A DNA stretch of 7,517 bases from NCBI GenBank assembly GCA_027296525.1, contig JAPUJA010000041.1:1-7517 (forward strand), written 5' to 3'. This DNA comes from Pseudomonadota bacterium (GTDB taxonomy: Bacteria; Pseudomonadota; Alphaproteobacteria; UBA828; JAPUJA01). This document shows, piece by piece, positions 1 through 6,137 of this stretch. Below the pieces are notes generated by a model, which ran no database searches, had not been told where the DNA came from, and saw only the letters and a list, made by a program, of their open reading frames with translations. Position 1 is the stretch's first letter, and each line of letters opens with the position of its first letter. A program made the position numbers and the translations under genes.

Positions 1-453
1 GGCACGCGCCAGCGCCACCCGTCGGCGCTGGCCACCCGAGAGCTGATCGGACCGGCGATCTCCGTAGCCGGTGAGCTTGATCATTTCGAGCGCCTCGTCG
101 ATACGCGCGTTGAGCTCAGCCTTGGGGAGCTTCGCCTTGCGCATGCCGAAGGCAATGTTTCCGCGAACGTTGAGATGCGGAAAAATCGCGTAATTCTGGA
201 ACACCATGTTCGTCGGCCGCTCATAGGGTGGGACGACCGACATCTCCTGCCCATCGATGTAAATCTCGCCCTTCGTCGGTGATTCGAACCCCGCCAAAAG
301 GCGCAAGAGCGTCGTCTTGCCGCAGCCCGACGGCCCCAGAAGCGCGAAGAACTCGCCCTTCTCGACGTCGAAACTTACCTCGTCGACGGCACGGACAGGA
401 CCGAAATGCTTCGACAGGCCGTGGAGTGAAATGATGGACGGATTGTCGCTCAT
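1..453 (-). CDS. Pot-type ABC transporter ATP-binding protein (PotA-like), 3'-truncated by window edge
   Basis: This is the cytoplasmic ATPase that would power the importer encoded just upstream. The first 151 codons are present. Seen in the sequence: Walker A GPSGCGKTT at residues 40-48, the Q-loop glutamine Q86 in MVFQNY, and the ABC signature LSGGQ at residues 138-142, followed by RRRVALAR. The Walker B aspartate, H-loop and the C-terminal TOBE domain typical of PotA/CysA-type ATPases would lie beyond base 1. The ATG at 453-451 is chosen because it overlaps the TGA of the preceding permease as ATGA, which implies translational coupling, and because it starts the usual short lead-in to the first beta strand. 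The signature is followed by RRR where QQR is commoner, a minor variation. The spermidine/putrescine-type assignment rests mainly on the linked permeases and binding proteins, since the ATPase alone would also fit other CUT1-like or Fe3+-type importers. Confidence 0.95.
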   Translation of the reverse strand, partial: MSDNPSIISLHGLSKHFGPVRAVDEVSFDVEKGEFFALLGPSGCGKTTLLRLLAGFESPTKGEIYIDGQEMSVVPPYERPTNMVFQNYAIFPHLNVRGNIAFGMRKAKLPKAELNARIDEALEMIKLTGYGDRRSDQLSGGQRRRVALARA

Positions 454-1274
454 GCCACCACAGGCGCCGCCGCCTCGCCCCGCACGCCCCGCCGGCGCAC
501 CCACTCCGAGAACGCAATGACGAAGAAGGATGCCGCCAGGATGCAGGAGCCGAGAGCCAGGACATTGGGCAGCTTCGACGGAAACCGGAGCTGGCTCCAG
601 ATATAGACGGGAAGCGTCACCTCGGTACCCGCGAGGAAGAAGGCAAGAATGAACTCGTCGAATGATTCGGTGAAGGTCAGCAGCAGGCTCGCGATGAAGC
701 CCGGCAGCGCGAGCGGAAAGGTCACGCGCCAGAAGGTCATCCAAGCGTTCTCGCCGAGATCCATGGCGGCCTCCTCGAGGTTCCTATCGAAACCCTCGAG
801 CCGCGAAATCATCACGAGCATGGCGAAGGGCACGGCAATCAGGGTATGCCCGATGGCGATGGTGAAGAGCGTGAGCGGGAGGCCCGCCGCGTTTGCCAGA
901 ACCAGGATCGAGATACCGAGGATGATGCCGGGGATGACGAAGGGAAGCATGATCATGCCGACGATCGGGCCGCGCCCCCGCAGCCGATAGCGGGTCACCG
1001 CCTTGGCCGCGAGCGTGCCGAGGATCGTGCTGAAAATCGCCACCGCGCTCGCGACCTTCAGGCTGTTGAAGAGCGCTTCGATCAGGCCCCCACTGGCCGC
1101 CATCTTGCCGTACCATTCGAGCGTGAAGCCCTTCAACGGAAAGGCGACGTAGATCGAATCGTTGAACGAGAAGAGCGGCAGGAAGAGAACCGGCACGTAG
1201 AGGAACAGCAAATAAACCACGGCATAGACCCCGAGAGGGCCGAACTTCCTCGATGAAATTCCCGTCTTGCGCAT
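450..1274 (-). CDS. Pot-type ABC transporter permease (PotC-like)
   Basis: This is an inner-membrane permease subunit of 274 residues, normal for the PotC/PotI family. About six hydrophobic segments can be seen, near residues 12-36, 66-92, 102-127, 133-157, 192-214 and 228-251. The cytoplasmic EAA loop that docks on the ATPase begins at residue 168 (EAAMDLG), with the following R-V-T-F-P-L-A-L-P-G typical of the family. After the loop comes FTESFDEF, a PotC-like stretch. The frame stays open far upstream, to 1931, but that part lies antiphase inside the preceding permease gene. The ATG at 1274 is preferred because it overlaps the previous stop as TGATG and gives a standard N-terminus (MRKTGISSRKFG) just before the first membrane segment. 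The Shine-Dalgarno is weak (GAAGAGA), which fits coupled translation. It presumably forms a heterodimer with the product of the gene before it. Confidence 0.95.
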   Translation of the reverse strand: MRKTGISSRKFGPLGVYAVVYLLFLYVPVLFLPLFSFNDSIYVAFPLKGFTLEWYGKMAASGGLIEALFNSLKVASAVAIFSTILGTLAAKAVTRYRLRGRGPIVGMIMLPFVIPGIILGISILVLANAAGLPLTLFTIAIGHTLIAVPFAMLVMISRLEGFDRNLEEAAMDLGENAWMTFWRVTFPLALPGFIASLLLTFTESFDEFILAFFLAGTEVTLPVYIWSQLRFPSKLPNVLALGSCILAASFFVIAFSEWVRRRGVRGEAAAPVVA

Positions 1275-2209
1275 CACACGAGTCTCTTCGTCCGCTGGAT
1301 CAGCCAGAGGAAGGCGCAGATCAAGAGCGCGATGCTCAGCATCGATATTACGGCGATCGCCCCGCCCATGGGCCAGTTGTTCGCCTTGCCGAACATCGAC
1401 TGGATGATGTTGCCGATCATGATGCCCGTCGTCCCGCCCACCAGGCTCGGCGTCACATAATCGCCGACCGTCGGGATGAAGACGAAGAGGCTGGCCGCGA
1501 TCACCCCAGGGCTCGAGAGCGGAAGCGTGACCCGAAGGAAACGCATCATCGGTCCGTCGCCAAGGTCCGTCGCCGCCTCGAGCAGCGAGCGGTCGATCTT
1601 CTCGAGGGAGACGTATATGGGCAGGATGGCGAAGGCGGCCCAGGCGTGGGCCAGCGTGATCACTACCGCGAACGGGTTGTAGAGGAGGAATTCGAGCGAG
1701 TTCTCGAGGAGGCCGATGCTCTTCAGGCCTGAGTTGATCACCCCCTCGTAGCCCAGGATGATCTTCCAGGCGAAGACACGCAGCAGATAGCTCGTCCAGA
1801 ACGGCACGGTGATCAGAATGAGCCACGTCATCTTGGCCCGTTTGACCCGGAAGGCCAGGAAATAGGCCATCGGATAGGCGAGGATCACCGTCGCCAGGGT
1901 GACCGCCCCAGACATCTTGATCGATTTCCACAGAAGCGCCGGATAGATCGGCTTCTGGAAGAACATGATGTAGTTGGTGAAGGTGAAGCTGCGGTCGAAA
2001 TCGAGGTAGTTCTGGGTCCAGAAACTGAAGGTGACCAGCAGGCCCAACGGCAAGGCCAGGACCAGAAACATGTAGATGAGCGTCGGCGAGAGCAGGGCGT
2101 AGCCGCGCGCCTGCTCGCTCCTGAGGAAGAGCGCGCGCACCCAGACGCGCAAGCCGAGCCGTTCCGGCTCAGCCGCCACGCCCACGGTAACCTTCGCGTG
2201 TTCCGTCAT
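1274..2209 (-). CDS. Pot-type ABC transporter permease (PotB-like)
   Basis: This is the first inner-membrane permease of the importer, 311 residues long, slightly more than E. coli PotB because of a roughly 35-residue hydrophilic N-terminus. Membrane segments are visible near residues 37-63, 100-120, 127-147, 179-200, 222-245 and 275-304. The EAA loop begins at residue 211 (EAATDLGDG) and continues into FLRVTLPLSSPG, the usual contact with the ATPase. The segment VPFWTSYLLRVFAW around residues 135-148 is typical of PotB-family proteins. The ATG at 2209 is preceded by AAAGG with a 6-base gap, a modest ribosome-binding site. The gene stands 146 bp downstream of the second binding-protein gene, across a strong stem-loop, and its stop shares one base with the start of the PotC-like gene. 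I see no defects. Confidence 0.95.
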   Translation of the reverse strand: MTEHAKVTVGVAAEPERLGLRVWVRALFLRSEQARGYALLSPTLIYMFLVLALPLGLLVTFSFWTQNYLDFDRSFTFTNYIMFFQKPIYPALLWKSIKMSGAVTLATVILAYPMAYFLAFRVKRAKMTWLILITVPFWTSYLLRVFAWKIILGYEGVINSGLKSIGLLENSLEFLLYNPFAVVITLAHAWAAFAILPIYVSLEKIDRSLLEAATDLGDGPMMRFLRVTLPLSSPGVIAASLFVFIPTVGDYVTPSLVGGTTGIMIGNIIQSMFGKANNWPMGGAIAVISMLSIALLICAFLWLIQRTKRLV

Positions 2210-2297
2210 CTATAGCCTTTGCCCCCGCGCGCCCAGACTACGGTCTTTCGCCCGGCGATCAAGCCACGCGCGCGATTTTCGGCGCCCCGGTATGGAA

Positions 2298-2330
2298 CCG
2301 CCGGCTTCCCGTCCCAGGTGAAGCCGGCGG
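2298..2330 (-). terminator. Strong intercistronic stem-loop between binding-protein and permease genes
   Basis: A perfect 11-bp inverted repeat (CCGCCGGCTTC at 2298-2308 and GAAGCCGGCGG at 2320-2330) encloses an 11-base loop. It starts 25 bases after the binding-protein stop and lies 89 bp before the PotB-like start. There is no run of T on the minus strand after it (TTCCAT), so it is not a textbook Rho-independent terminator. In many ABC importer operons a stem-loop at this position partly terminates transcription or protects the upstream message, so that more binding protein than permease is made. That role is inferred here. The repeat itself is certain. Confidence 0.6.
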
Positions 2331-2355
2331 CCCGCAAACGAGTTGCTGTTTGGGT

Positions 2356-3462
2356 CTAGAAGCCCGCCTTGACCTCCTCGAACATCGTCTGAAGCTCGGG
2401 CTCGTTCTGGATCGGCTTCTGGAAGATGCCCGAGTTCAGCAGGGTGTTTGGATCCTCGGGCAGGCCGACCCTGAGGAGGTCTTTGGTGTCGATCATCTCG
2501 AAGGCCTTCTTGTTCGCGTGGCCATAGCCCCATTCGGACATCTCATAGACGCCGGCGCTCGGCGACAACAGGCTGTCGATGATCTCGTAGGCGCCATCGA
2601 CATCCTCCGCCCCGGACATGAGCACAAGCCCACAGGTCCAGGTCATCGCCCCTTCCTTGGGCTGCATCCAGCTGACCGGAACTTCCTCACCCAAAAGTGC
2701 CGCGTAGGCCTCGTTCCACGCCACCGCCGCCACAAGCTCGCCGGAGGCGAGCGAATTCTCGATATCCGTCATGCTGTTCGTGTAGTAGCGCAGAAGCGGC
2801 AGCTGCTCCTTCAGAAGATCCTTCGTCATCACCACCTCTTCGTCCGTCATGTCGAAGGGGTCCTCCGCCCCGCCATAGATCGCCGCCACCATGACGCCAT
2901 CGATCAGGCTGTCGATCATGGCAAGCCGACCACTGTAGCGTTCGTCCCACATGAGACCCCAGGACTCTTCCTCGAGCTCCACCAAATCATGCCGGTACAG
3001 AATGGAGGTCTGGCCCCAGTCCTGACAGACCCAGTAACGCTCGCCGTCGATGATCGTGCCCGGCACGTTCGTCAGCATTTCGATCGAGTCCGCGAAGTTC
3101 GGAAGCCGCGAGGTATCGATCGGCTGGATCACACCGGCCGCCGCCCAATGGGGCACCTTGTACGAGCAGATCATCGTGGCGTCCGGCTGAAATCCCGCGC
3201 GGATCTTGGCGAAGGCCTCTTCCTCATCGCCGAATGCCGAGAAGAGTGGGGGGTCACCAAACTTTGAGATGAACTGCTGATGGAAGCCTTCTTCGTCGTA
3301 GCCGCCCCAGCCCAGCAGCAGGGGAAGATCGGCGGCTCGCACCACCTTGTGAACCAACGGGACCGAAACCACCCCGATGCCAAACGCGGCCAGGGCCTTC
3401 TTGAACTCCCGCCGGGTCATCGTGCCCGCGCGGTACTTGGCGAGAAAATCGTTCTTGTCCAT
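2356..3462 (-). CDS. PotD-like extracellular solute-binding protein, Tat-exported (paralogue 1, next to permeases)
   Basis: This is a periplasmic binding protein of 368 residues that would deliver a spermidine/putrescine-type ligand to the adjacent permeases. The N-terminus carries a twin-arginine signal: T16-R-R-E-F-K-K22, then a mildly hydrophobic stretch to residue 37, with likely cleavage after VRA43. The mature chain begins near W52-G-G-Y55, where the family has ligand-contacting aromatics. It also contains W106, DWGQTS at 148-153, a WN pair at 249-250 and a GYGH segment near the C-terminus. The frame is open up to 3570, but the ATG at 3462 has GGAGAGG 8 bases upstream, places RR at the same residue numbers as in the paralogue, and removes a non-signal-like extension. 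It is about 50% identical to the neighbouring binding protein (60 of the last 120 residues by hand count). The exact ligand cannot be read from the sequence. Confidence 0.93.
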   Translation of the reverse strand: MDKNDFLAKYRAGTMTRREFKKALAAFGIGVVSVPLVHKVVRAADLPLLLGWGGYDEEGFHQQFISKFGDPPLFSAFGDEEEAFAKIRAGFQPDATMICSYKVPHWAAAGVIQPIDTSRLPNFADSIEMLTNVPGTIIDGERYWVCQDWGQTSILYRHDLVELEEESWGLMWDERYSGRLAMIDSLIDGVMVAAIYGGAEDPFDMTDEEVVMTKDLLKEQLPLLRYYTNSMTDIENSLASGELVAAVAWNEAYAALLGEEVPVSWMQPKEGAMTWTCGLVLMSGAEDVDGAYEIIDSLLSPSAGVYEMSEWGYGHANKKAFEMIDTKDLLRVGLPEDPNTLLNSGIFQKPIQNEPELQTMFEEVKAGF

Positions 3463-3470
3463 AACCTTTA

Positions 3471-3477
3471 CCTCTCC
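3471..3477 (-). promoter_or_regulatory. Shine-Dalgarno that fixes the start of binding protein 1
   Basis: GGAGAGG on the minus strand ends 8 bases before the ATG at 3462. It supports this start over the in-frame upstream start at 3570. Confidence 0.8.
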
Positions 3478-3506
3478 CGTTTGAAATAGGCCTCTGCGTC
3501 CACCGA

Positions 3507-3523
3507 CCTTCGGGCGCCGAAGG
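3507..3523. promoter_or_regulatory. Perfect inverted repeat in the leader of binding protein 1
   Basis: CCTTCGG at 3507-3513 and CCGAAGG at 3517-3523 form a perfect 7-bp stem with a 3-base loop, 44 bases upstream of the start at 3462. In the transcript it would fold as a tight hairpin in the 5' leader. It could slow exonucleases or mark a processed 5' end, or act at DNA level as an operator. The function is not shown by the sequence. Confidence 0.45.
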
Positions 3524-3592
3524 CCGCCCGGACCTGCCTGGATTCTTTCACTTTCCGTCCCGGCATTCAACTCCGGGCGGCTTCATATAACC

Positions 3593-3610
3593 GTGAGCCT
3601 TAAGGCACAC
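3593..3610. promoter_or_regulatory. 18-bp near-perfect palindrome, candidate operator
   Basis: GTGAGCCTTAAGGCACAC matches its own reverse complement in 8 of 9 base pairs, with a perfect 10-bp core GCCTTAAGGC. On the minus strand TTATAT (3590-3585), a possible -10 element, follows 2 bases later. The size and symmetry are those of a dimeric repressor or activator site. It may therefore control an internal promoter for the second binding protein and the permease block. There is no convincing -35 hexamer at 17 bp (TGGGTG), so the promoter itself is weakly supported and an activator would be needed. Confidence 0.45.
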
Positions 3611-3669
3611 CCACGGGGCACCCCACCAACCCTCTTCAAACCACTGAATCCGAAAGGAACCCTCTCGGA

Positions 3670-3690
3670 GCCGCCGAAGCCTCGGTCGGC
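3670..3690 (-). terminator. Stem-loop just after binding protein 2 stop
   Basis: GCCGCCGA at 3670-3677 pairs with TCGGTCGGC at 3682-3690, leaving one bulged T and a 4-base loop. It begins 6 bases after the TAG of the upstream binding-protein gene. No T-run follows on the minus strand. It could protect the 3' end of the message or cause partial termination, and it is less regular than the stem-loop at 2298-2330. Confidence 0.35.
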
Positions 3691-3696
3691 AGCGGC

Positions 3697-4800
3697 CTAG
3701 AAGCCGGCTTTTACCTCCTCGAACATCCGCACGATGTCGGTGTACCGGTCCGGATAGGCGAAGAAGTGACCCTTATCGAGGAGCACTCCCGGATCGCTCG
3801 GGAGCCCAATCTTGGCGAGCTGCTCCGGACCCACGAGCTCGAACGATTTGCTGTTCGAATGGCCGTAGCCGTACTCGGTCATCAAATAGGCGCCGGCTCT
3901 CGGATCGAGCCTGGAATCGAGCACCTCATAGGCGAGATCGAGGTTGGGCGCGTCCTTGATCAGGACGTAGCCGCAGACCCAGTTGAGCGCCCCTTCCTTG
4001 GGCTCCATGAACTTGACCGGCAAACCCTCCCCGAGCAGCTCGACCGCCGTATCGTTCCAGGTCAATGCGGCGACGAGCTCGCCCGCGGCAAGCCCCTGCG
4101 CGACCGACGAGAGATCGTTCGTATAGAAGCGAAGCAGCGGTTTCTGCTCCTCGAGCACCACCTTGAGCCTCGCGAGGTCGTCGTCGGAAAGGTTGTAGAT
4201 ATCGATGCCGGCATAGATCGCCGCGACGAAGGCGGTGTCGCCGGCGGCATCGATCACCGCGAGCTTGCCGGCGTAGCGCTCATCCCAAAGCAGGCCGAAC
4301 GATTCCTCGTCGATATCGACCAAATCGGTGCGGTAGGTCACCGAGGTCTGTCCCCAGTCCCAGGGGATGAAATACTGCTCGCCGTCATAGACCGTGTTGT
4401 CCAGGGTCTTGAGCGCCGGAAAGACGTCACCCCAATTGGAAAGGCGTTCGGTGTCGATCGGCTGAATGAGACCCGCGTCGTACCATTTCTTCGTGATCGC
4501 GCTGCAGGGATGCGCGATGTCGGGCGTAAATCCGGCGGCGACCTTGGCGAAGGCCTCGTCCTCGTCGCCGAAGAGGCTGAAATCGGGACCCTCCGGGTGG
4601 TCCTCGATGTATTTCGGGTCGAACCCGGGAAGCTCATAGCCGCCCCAGGTGAAGATGATCGGCTGGTCAGCGGCACGCGCCGAGCGGGGGATCATGGGCA
4701 GAGTGACCATGGCGAGCCCGGCCGCCGCCAACCCCTTGTTGAGATCGCGACGGGAAGGCTTGCCCATCGCCAACTTGTTGACAATATTGTCTTTAGACAT
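3697..4800 (-). CDS. PotD-like extracellular solute-binding protein, Tat-exported (paralogue 2, upstream copy)
   Basis: This is the second periplasmic binding protein, 367 residues, of the spermidine/putrescine type. Its Tat signal reads S16-R-R-D-L-N-K22, followed by a mild hydrophobic stretch and cleavage after ARA43. RR17-18 and A43-A44-D45 coincide exactly with the paralogue. Shared features include WGGY at 52-55, W106, DWGQTS at 148-153, the WN pair at 248-249 and the terminal MFEEVKAGF. The two proteins align without gaps through residue 153. Candidate pocket positions differ: A101 here against Y101, and P146-W147 here against C146-Q147. The ATG at 4800 has AGGGAG 8 bases upstream. The gene lies between the acyl-CoA dehydrogenase gene and the second binding-protein gene, in the same orientation. 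It probably feeds the same permease pair with a related ligand, though it could serve a transporter outside the window. Confidence 0.93.
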   Translation of the reverse strand: MSKDNIVNKLAMGKPSRRDLNKGLAAAGLAMVTLPMIPRSARAADQPIIFTWGGYELPGFDPKYIEDHPEGPDFSLFGDEDEAFAKVAAGFTPDIAHPCSAITKKWYDAGLIQPIDTERLSNWGDVFPALKTLDNTVYDGEQYFIPWDWGQTSVTYRTDLVDIDEESFGLLWDERYAGKLAVIDAAGDTAFVAAIYAGIDIYNLSDDDLARLKVVLEEQKPLLRFYTNDLSSVAQGLAAGELVAALTWNDTAVELLGEGLPVKFMEPKEGALNWVCGYVLIKDAPNLDLAYEVLDSRLDPRAGAYLMTEYGYGHSNSKSFELVGPEQLAKIGLPSDPGVLLDKGHFFAYPDRYTDIVRMFEEVKAGF

Positions 4801-4808
4801 CGGCCATA

Positions 4809-4814
4809 CTCCCT
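4809..4814 (-). promoter_or_regulatory. Shine-Dalgarno of binding protein 2
   Basis: AGGGAG on the minus strand, 8 bases before the ATG at 4800, is one of the two best ribosome-binding sites in the window. The binding-protein genes thus have stronger translation signals than the permease and ATPase genes, which fits a need for more binding protein. Confidence 0.75.
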
Positions 4815-4827
4815 GATTGTCGAGCGC

Positions 4828-4851
4828 CGCGACCGTCTTGCGCGACCGTCT
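4828..4851. repeat. Pair of 11-bp direct repeats upstream of binding protein 2
   Basis: CGCGACCGTCT occurs at 4828-4838 and again at 4841-4851, a 13-bp period, 28 bp upstream of the start at 4800. Such spacing could be a tandem regulator site or a chance duplication. No clear -35/-10 pair is visible beside it. Confidence 0.45.
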
Positions 4852-4927
4852 CGATGGACGCGGCGCGATTCCTTAGGCTACCCGAATAGTCACAAATTCA
4901 CTCGATCCCCGCAAGCGCGCCCGGCCT

Positions 4928-4959
4928 GTGACGAGCGCCGCGGTTTGGAGCGCCGTCAC
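4928..4959 (-). terminator. Terminator-like hairpin directly after the acyl-CoA dehydrogenase gene
   Basis: GTGACGAGCGC at 4928-4938 pairs with GCGCCGTCAC at 4950-4959, ten base pairs with one bulged A (4934) and an 11-base loop. It begins 2 bases beyond the TAA at 4962. No T-run follows on the minus strand, so complete intrinsic termination is not expected. It divides the enzyme block from the transporter block and may give partial termination or mark a processing site. Confidence 0.45.
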
Positions 4960-4961
4960 GC

Positions 4962-6137
4962 TTACGCGATCAGCCGCTCGGCCCCGCGCTTGGCGAGACT
5001 GCGAGCGATGATGAGCCGTTGGATCTCGCTGGTCCCCTCCCAGATGCGATCGACCCGCAATTCGCGGAAAAACCGCTCGGCGACGTTCTCGCGCATGTAG
5101 CCGCGCCCGCCGAAGATCTGCACGGCCCGGTCGGCCACGCGGTTCGCCATCTCCGAGGCGTAGAGCTTGGCCATCGAGCATTGGGCGTGGAGAACCTTGA
5201 GCTCTTCGCCCTGATCGTGGCCCTCGGCGGTGCGGTAGGTCATGAGACGCGCCGCCCAGAGCTCGGTCAGGCTGTCCGCCAGCATGAACTGGATCGCCTG
5301 AAACGCGCCGATCGGCTGGCCGAAGGCGCGACGTTCCTTGGCGAACGCGCCCGCCTCATCGATCAAGCGGCTGGCCGCGCCCAGACAGCGAGCCGCGATC
5401 ATCAGGCGCTCGTAGCGGAACCACGCGTAGGTGAACTCCATGCCCTGCCCTTCCGCGCCGATACGGTGGGTGGCCGGCACCTCGACGCCCTCGAAGGCGT
5501 AGATCGGATGGTGGGCGGCATAATTGTGCATATAGACGGGCGTCCGCACGAGGCTGACGCCGGGTGAATTCTTGTCGATGAAGAAGAGGGCGTGGGCGCC
5601 CTCATGGGGTCCGTCCGCAAGCCGGGCCTGGAGAATGAAGTGATCGGCGTAATTTCCGCTCGTGACGTGCCACTTCTCGCCGTCGATGACGTAATCCTCG
5701 CCCCTGCGCCGCGCCGTGGTCTCGATCGCCTCGACGTCCGAGCCGGCCCCGGCTTCCGTGATGGCGTAGCATTCCTCGCGGCGCCCCTCGATCACCGGCT
5801 TGAGCCAGGTTTCCATCTGGTAGGGGGTCACGGCATCGGCGAGAAAGCACGCCGGCGCGGCGAAACACCAGCCGAGCGCGTTGGTCGCGCGGCCGATCTG
5901 CTCGGAGACGATCGTCTGCTCGAGCATCGAAAGGCCGCCTCCGCCAAGCTCCTTCGGCATGTTCATCGCCTGAAGCCCGAGCTCGCGCGCGCGCTCACGA
6001 TGACGCGCGCGGAGCTCGTCGGGCAGCGCGCCATCGTTCAGCTCGACCGCGACCTCGTGGGGGACGAGCTCGTCATCGACGAAACGGCGCACCCGCCCCT
6101 GAAGAGCCCGGGCGGCATCGGGGAGCGGATAGGTCAC
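4962..6137 (-). CDS. Acyl-CoA dehydrogenase family flavoprotein
   Basis: This is a 391-residue, complete member of the acyl-CoA dehydrogenase family, an FAD enzyme that normally introduces an alpha,beta double bond into an acyl-CoA and passes electrons to electron-transfer flavoprotein. Domains in order are an N-terminal helical domain (about 1-120), a beta domain with the flavin-contacting ITEAGAGSD at 126-134 and GEKWHVTSG at 153-161, and a C-terminal helical domain. The latter carries RRAFGQPIGAFQ at 269-280, QIFGGRGY at 340-347 and RIWEGTSEIQR at 364-374. E367 stands where medium-chain-type enzymes have the catalytic base. The start is a GTG at 6137 that overlaps the preceding TGA as GTGA, with GGAG 9 bases upstream, so translation is probably coupled to the 2OG oxygenase. 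No CoA ligase is in view, so the substrate may be a CoA ester made elsewhere or a non-CoA compound. The family is certain and the substrate unknown. Confidence 0.93.
   Translation of the reverse strand: MTYPLPDAARALQGRVRRFVDDELVPHEVAVELNDGALPDELRARHRERARELGLQAMNMPKELGGGGLSMLEQTIVSEQIGRATNALGWCFAAPACFLADAVTPYQMETWLKPVIEGRREECYAITEAGAGSDVEAIETTARRRGEDYVIDGEKWHVTSGNYADHFILQARLADGPHEGAHALFFIDKNSPGVSLVRTPVYMHNYAAHHPIYAFEGVEVPATHRIGAEGQGMEFTYAWFRYERLMIAARCLGAASRLIDEAGAFAKERRAFGQPIGAFQAIQFMLADSLTELWAARLMTYRTAEGHDQGEELKVLHAQCSMAKLYASEMANRVADRAVQIFGGRGYMRENVAERFFRELRVDRIWEGTSEIQRLIIARSLAKRGAERLIA

Noticed and set aside
1275..1931. Upstream extension of the PotC-like frame to give a 493-residue protein
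   Set aside because: The extension lies antiphase within the PotB-like gene, is hydrophilic and Arg/Gly/Pro-rich, and the TGATG overlap marks the true start at 1274.
2350..3267. Plus-strand open frame of 305 codons opposite receptor 1
   Set aside because: It is the antisense shadow of a real binding-protein gene and has His/Arg/Asp-rich sequence with no fold signature.
3463..3570. 36-residue N-terminal extension of receptor 1
   Set aside because: It would bury the Tat motif in the middle of the chain, and a good Shine-Dalgarno precedes the ATG at 3462, which also matches the paralogue's length.
4862..4927. Sigma70-type promoter for receptor 2 around TTGTGA on the minus strand
   Set aside because: No acceptable -10 hexamer lies 16-18 bases downstream of it.
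3766..5100. Plus-strand open frame of 444 codons opposite receptor 2 and the dehydrogenase end
   Set aside because: It is antisense to a clearly homologous gene, spans the spacer, has low-complexity Arg/Asp/Glu-rich sequence and no recognisable domain. Long antisense frames are common in GC-rich genes.
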